From the NCBI RefSeq assembly GCF_030378205.1, contig NZ_CP127385.1, positions 5,186,001-5,250,000 on the forward strand: a DNA stretch of 64,000 nt, in the 5' to 3' direction. Below the pieces are notes generated by a model. That model had not been told where the DNA came from and searched no databases. It was given only the letters and a program-made list of their open reading frames with translations. Origin of the DNA: Bradyrhizobium sp. NP1 (lineage in GTDB: Bacteria; Pseudomonadota; Alphaproteobacteria; Rhizobiales; Xanthobacteraceae). Positions 62,209 to 64,000 of the stretch are shown here, piece by piece. The number at the start of each line of letters is the position of its first letter. Positions within the stretch are counted from its first letter, which is position 1. The translations under genes and the position numbers were made by a program.

Positions 62209-64000
62209 GTGGCGACAGTACCGACGGGCAGCGACCGCAAGATCTTCCTCTCGACCATGCCGGCAACCCGGCGTGACCGCATGGCGGCGCTTGCCGTGGT
62301 CGGCGTTTCGGCGCTGCTCTTTGCATGTGTCGCGCCCTTTGCCGGGGTGCCGCTCACGCCGATTCCAGCCTTTGTGGCGAGCTATCAATCGGCGCTGGCC
62401 GTCAACGATCTGCTGACTGCGATCCTGTTGTTCGCGCAATTCTCGATTCTGCGCTCGCGCGCGCTGGCGCTGGTCGCGAGCGGATATCTGTTCACCGCCT
62501 TTGCGGCGCTGGCGCACGCGCTGACCTTCCCCGGTCTGTTCACCCCGACCGGATTGTTCGGGTCCGGCCCACAGACCACGGTCTGGCTCTACATGGCCTG
62601 GCACGGGGTATTTCCGCTGCTCGTGCTCGGCTATGCGCTGCTCAAGGACCGGCAGGAGGACATCGTCGCCGACGGCTCGGTCGGACGCGTCATCGCCGTC
62701 TTTGTCGCGCTGGTCGCCGCGCTGATCGCCGGCATTCTCTGGACGGTCACCGGCGGCCACCAATATTTGCCGGTGCTGCTGAGCGGCGGACGCTATACGA
62801 CGACCATGATCGGCGTCGTGTCCTCGATATGGGCCCTGTGTCTGGCCACCGTCGCGGTGCTGTGGCTGCGCCGGCCGCATTCCGTGCTCGATATCTGGCT
62901 GATGGTCGTGCTGTGCGCCTGGCTGTTCGACGTCGCGCTGTCGGCGATCATCAACGTCGCCCGCTTCGACCTCGGCTTCTACGCCGGACGTATCTACGGG
63001 CTTTGCGCGGCAAGCTTCGTGCTCGCCGTCCTCCTGATCGAGAACGTCCTGCTGCAGGCGCAGATGTCGCGGCGGGTCGGCGCGCTGCGCCGCCAGGCCG
63101 CCTCCGACCGCGACTATTACGGCGAGCGCGAACGGCTGTTTGCCGCCGTCGTCGAATCCGCCAACGACGCCATCATCACCAAGACGCTCGATGGCCGGAT
63201 CACCGGCTGGAACCGCGCCGCCGAAAAGCTGTTCGGCTATCCGGCGGCGGAGGCCGTCGGACAGTCGATCGACATGATCGTGCCGCCGGAGCGGCGCGCC
63301 GAATTGCGCGACATACTGTGCCGCATCGGTCAGGGCGAGATCATCGAGCATTACGAAACCTTGCGCCTGCACAAAAGCGGACGGGAGATCAACGTCTCGC
63401 TCAGTATCTCGCCCTTGCGCTCGGCCTCGGGCGAGATCATCGGCGCGTCAAAGGCCGCGCGCGACATCACCGAGGTCAAGCGCACGCAGATGGCGCTGAG
63501 CCGTGAGCTCGACGAGCGACAACGCATCTTCGAGACCTCCCAGGATCTCATTGTCGTCACCGACACGGCGGGAACCTACGTTCAGGTCAGCCCGAGCGCC
63601 GTGGCCATTCTCGGCTACCAGCCTGAGGAAATGGTCGGCCGCAGCGCTGTCGATTTCATTCATGCCGACGACCTCGAGCACACCCGGACGGAAATGCGCT
63701 CGGCGCGCCAGGGCCGGCAGATTCGCAATTTCGAGACCCGCTACATCCACAAGGATGGGCAGGCGGTGATGCTGAACTGGACCGGATCCTGGTCGGAGCC
63801 GGCGCGGCGCTACTTCTTCATCGGCCGCGACCTCACGGAAAAGCAGGCCGCCGAGGCGCAGTTCCGGCAGGCCCAGAAGATGGACGCAGTCGGGCAGCTG
63901 ACCGGCGGCGTCGCGCACGACTTCAACAACATCCTGACCGTGATCACGGGGACGATCGGAATCCTGCAGGAGGCGGTCACGGACCGCCCGGAGCTGGTCT
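62209..64000 (+). CDS. MASE4-PAS-PAS sensor histidine kinase (3' truncated by window end)
   Basis: 597 codons are open to the window edge with no stop. The domains are: a MASE4-type membrane sensor with about eight helices (residues 15-285), two PAS domains (about 308-420, starting LFAAVVESANDAIITKTLDG, and about 430-545), then a HisKA domain with the phospho-accepting His570 in GGVAHDFNNILT. The ATPase domain and perhaps a receiver lie beyond 64000. The GTG at 62209 follows GAGG at 5 nt. An in-frame ATG at 62164 falls in the tandem repeat. The likely partner is the divergent receiver protein. Confidence 0.9.
   Translation, partial: MATVPTGSDRKIFLSTMPATRRDRMAALAVVGVSALLFACVAPFAGVPLTPIPAFVASYQSALAVNDLLTAILLFAQFSILRSRALALVASGYLFTAFAALAHALTFPGLFTPTGLFGSGPQTTVWLYMAWHGVFPLLVLGYALLKDRQEDIVADGSVGRVIAVFVALVAALIAGILWTVTGGHQYLPVLLSGGRYTTTMIGVVSSIWALCLATVAVLWLRRPHSVLDIWLMVVLCAWLFDVALSAIINVARFDLGFYAGRIYGLCAASFVLAVLLIENVLLQAQMSRRVGALRRQAASDRDYYGERERLFAAVVESANDAIITKTLDGRITGWNRAAEKLFGYPAAEAVGQSIDMIVPPERRAELRDILCRIGQGEIIEHYETLRLHKSGREINVSLSISPLRSASGEIIGASKAARDITEVKRTQMALSRELDERQRIFETSQDLIVVTDTAGTYVQVSPSAVAILGYQPEEMVGRSAVDFIHADDLEHTRTEMRSARQGRQIRNFETRYIHKDGQAVMLNWTGSWSEPARRYFFIGRDLTEKQAAEAQFRQAQKMDAVGQLTGGVAHDFNNILTVITGTIGILQEAVTDRPELV

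Noticed and set aside
62083..63372. Open frames on both strands over the MASE4 kinase (62083-63372 minus, 62325-63506 plus)
   Set aside because: The frame from 62209 translates without a stop into MASE4, PAS and HisKA domains. The others are out-of-frame shadows.

Overview
The window is high-GC DNA from an alphaproteobacterium of the Bradyrhizobiaceae, most likely Bradyrhizobium or a near relative. This rests on gene content (Usg-like protein, CIRCE-controlled groESL, many liv and cox genes, DUF4189/DUF2778/DUF899 proteins) and on dense families of small palindromic repeats typical of rhizobial chromosomes. No rRNA, tRNA, CRISPR array, prophage or complete insertion sequence was seen. It reads as ordinary chromosome, edited by several kinds of small repeat.

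Layout. 0-3.7 kb: an Anbu proteasome-type protease cluster (alpha-E, transglutaminase-like, Anbu) followed by an SDR. 3.8-9.1 kb: an MFS exporter and a three-subunit membrane-bound GMC dehydrogenase (gamma, FAD, triheme cytochrome c). 9.5-13.8 kb: nucleoside transporter, acyltransferase-3/SGNH protein, a cupin with a histone-like tail, Usg. 14.2-16.4 kb: groES-groEL behind a degenerate CIRCE box. 16.7-19.6 kb: a PPP phosphatase divergent from a two-gene operon of an RNase J-like metallo-beta-lactamase protein and a PD-(D/E)XK-like protein. 19.7-23.9 kb: a QseBC-like two-component system divergent from two fourfold-repeat membrane proteins that flank a small secreted protein. 24-28 kb: an Rrf2 regulator with a clear operator and an AhpD-like enzyme, RtcB, and a DUF899 protein. 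28.8-37.8 kb: mixed single genes (GNAT, LysR, GST, DUF2778, second DUF899, two glycosyltransferases, DUF72, frameshifted DUF488). 37.8-43.7 kb: PhzF, a membrane adenylate cyclase, and a TetR-HlyD-ATPase-permease export operon. 44-51.7 kb: a DUF2000 gene split by a repeat, DUF4189, and a cox-type molybdenum hydroxylase operon (coxG-S-M-D-E, split XdhC, MoeA/MobA-like fusion) that lacks the large subunit. 51.9-54.6 kb: pcaB-pcaD-pcaC. 55.8-61.4 kb: a livHMGFK branched-chain amino-acid ABC operon. 61.5-64 kb: a single-domain response regulator divergent from a MASE4-PAS-PAS histidine kinase that runs off the end.

Two repeat systems are the most unusual content. (1) A DUF559 (Vsr-like) nuclease gene, bracketed by inverted CCTCCCCC/GGGGGAGG palindromes, sits exactly at the livG/livF junction. 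The 18 bp covering the livG stop and livF start are duplicated on both sides, so both genes remain intact. The same inverted palindrome pair without the nuclease lies at 1050-1149. This looks like a small nuclease-linked repeat cassette with a non-autonomous derivative. (2) A family of 165-167 bp double-hairpin elements bounded by CTAG (16.5, 36.0, 44.1 and 55.6 kb, a decayed copy at 9.3 kb and a fragment at 51.8 kb) has arms that vary between copies but stay self-complementary. One copy interrupts the DUF2000 gene, which is direct evidence of insertion.
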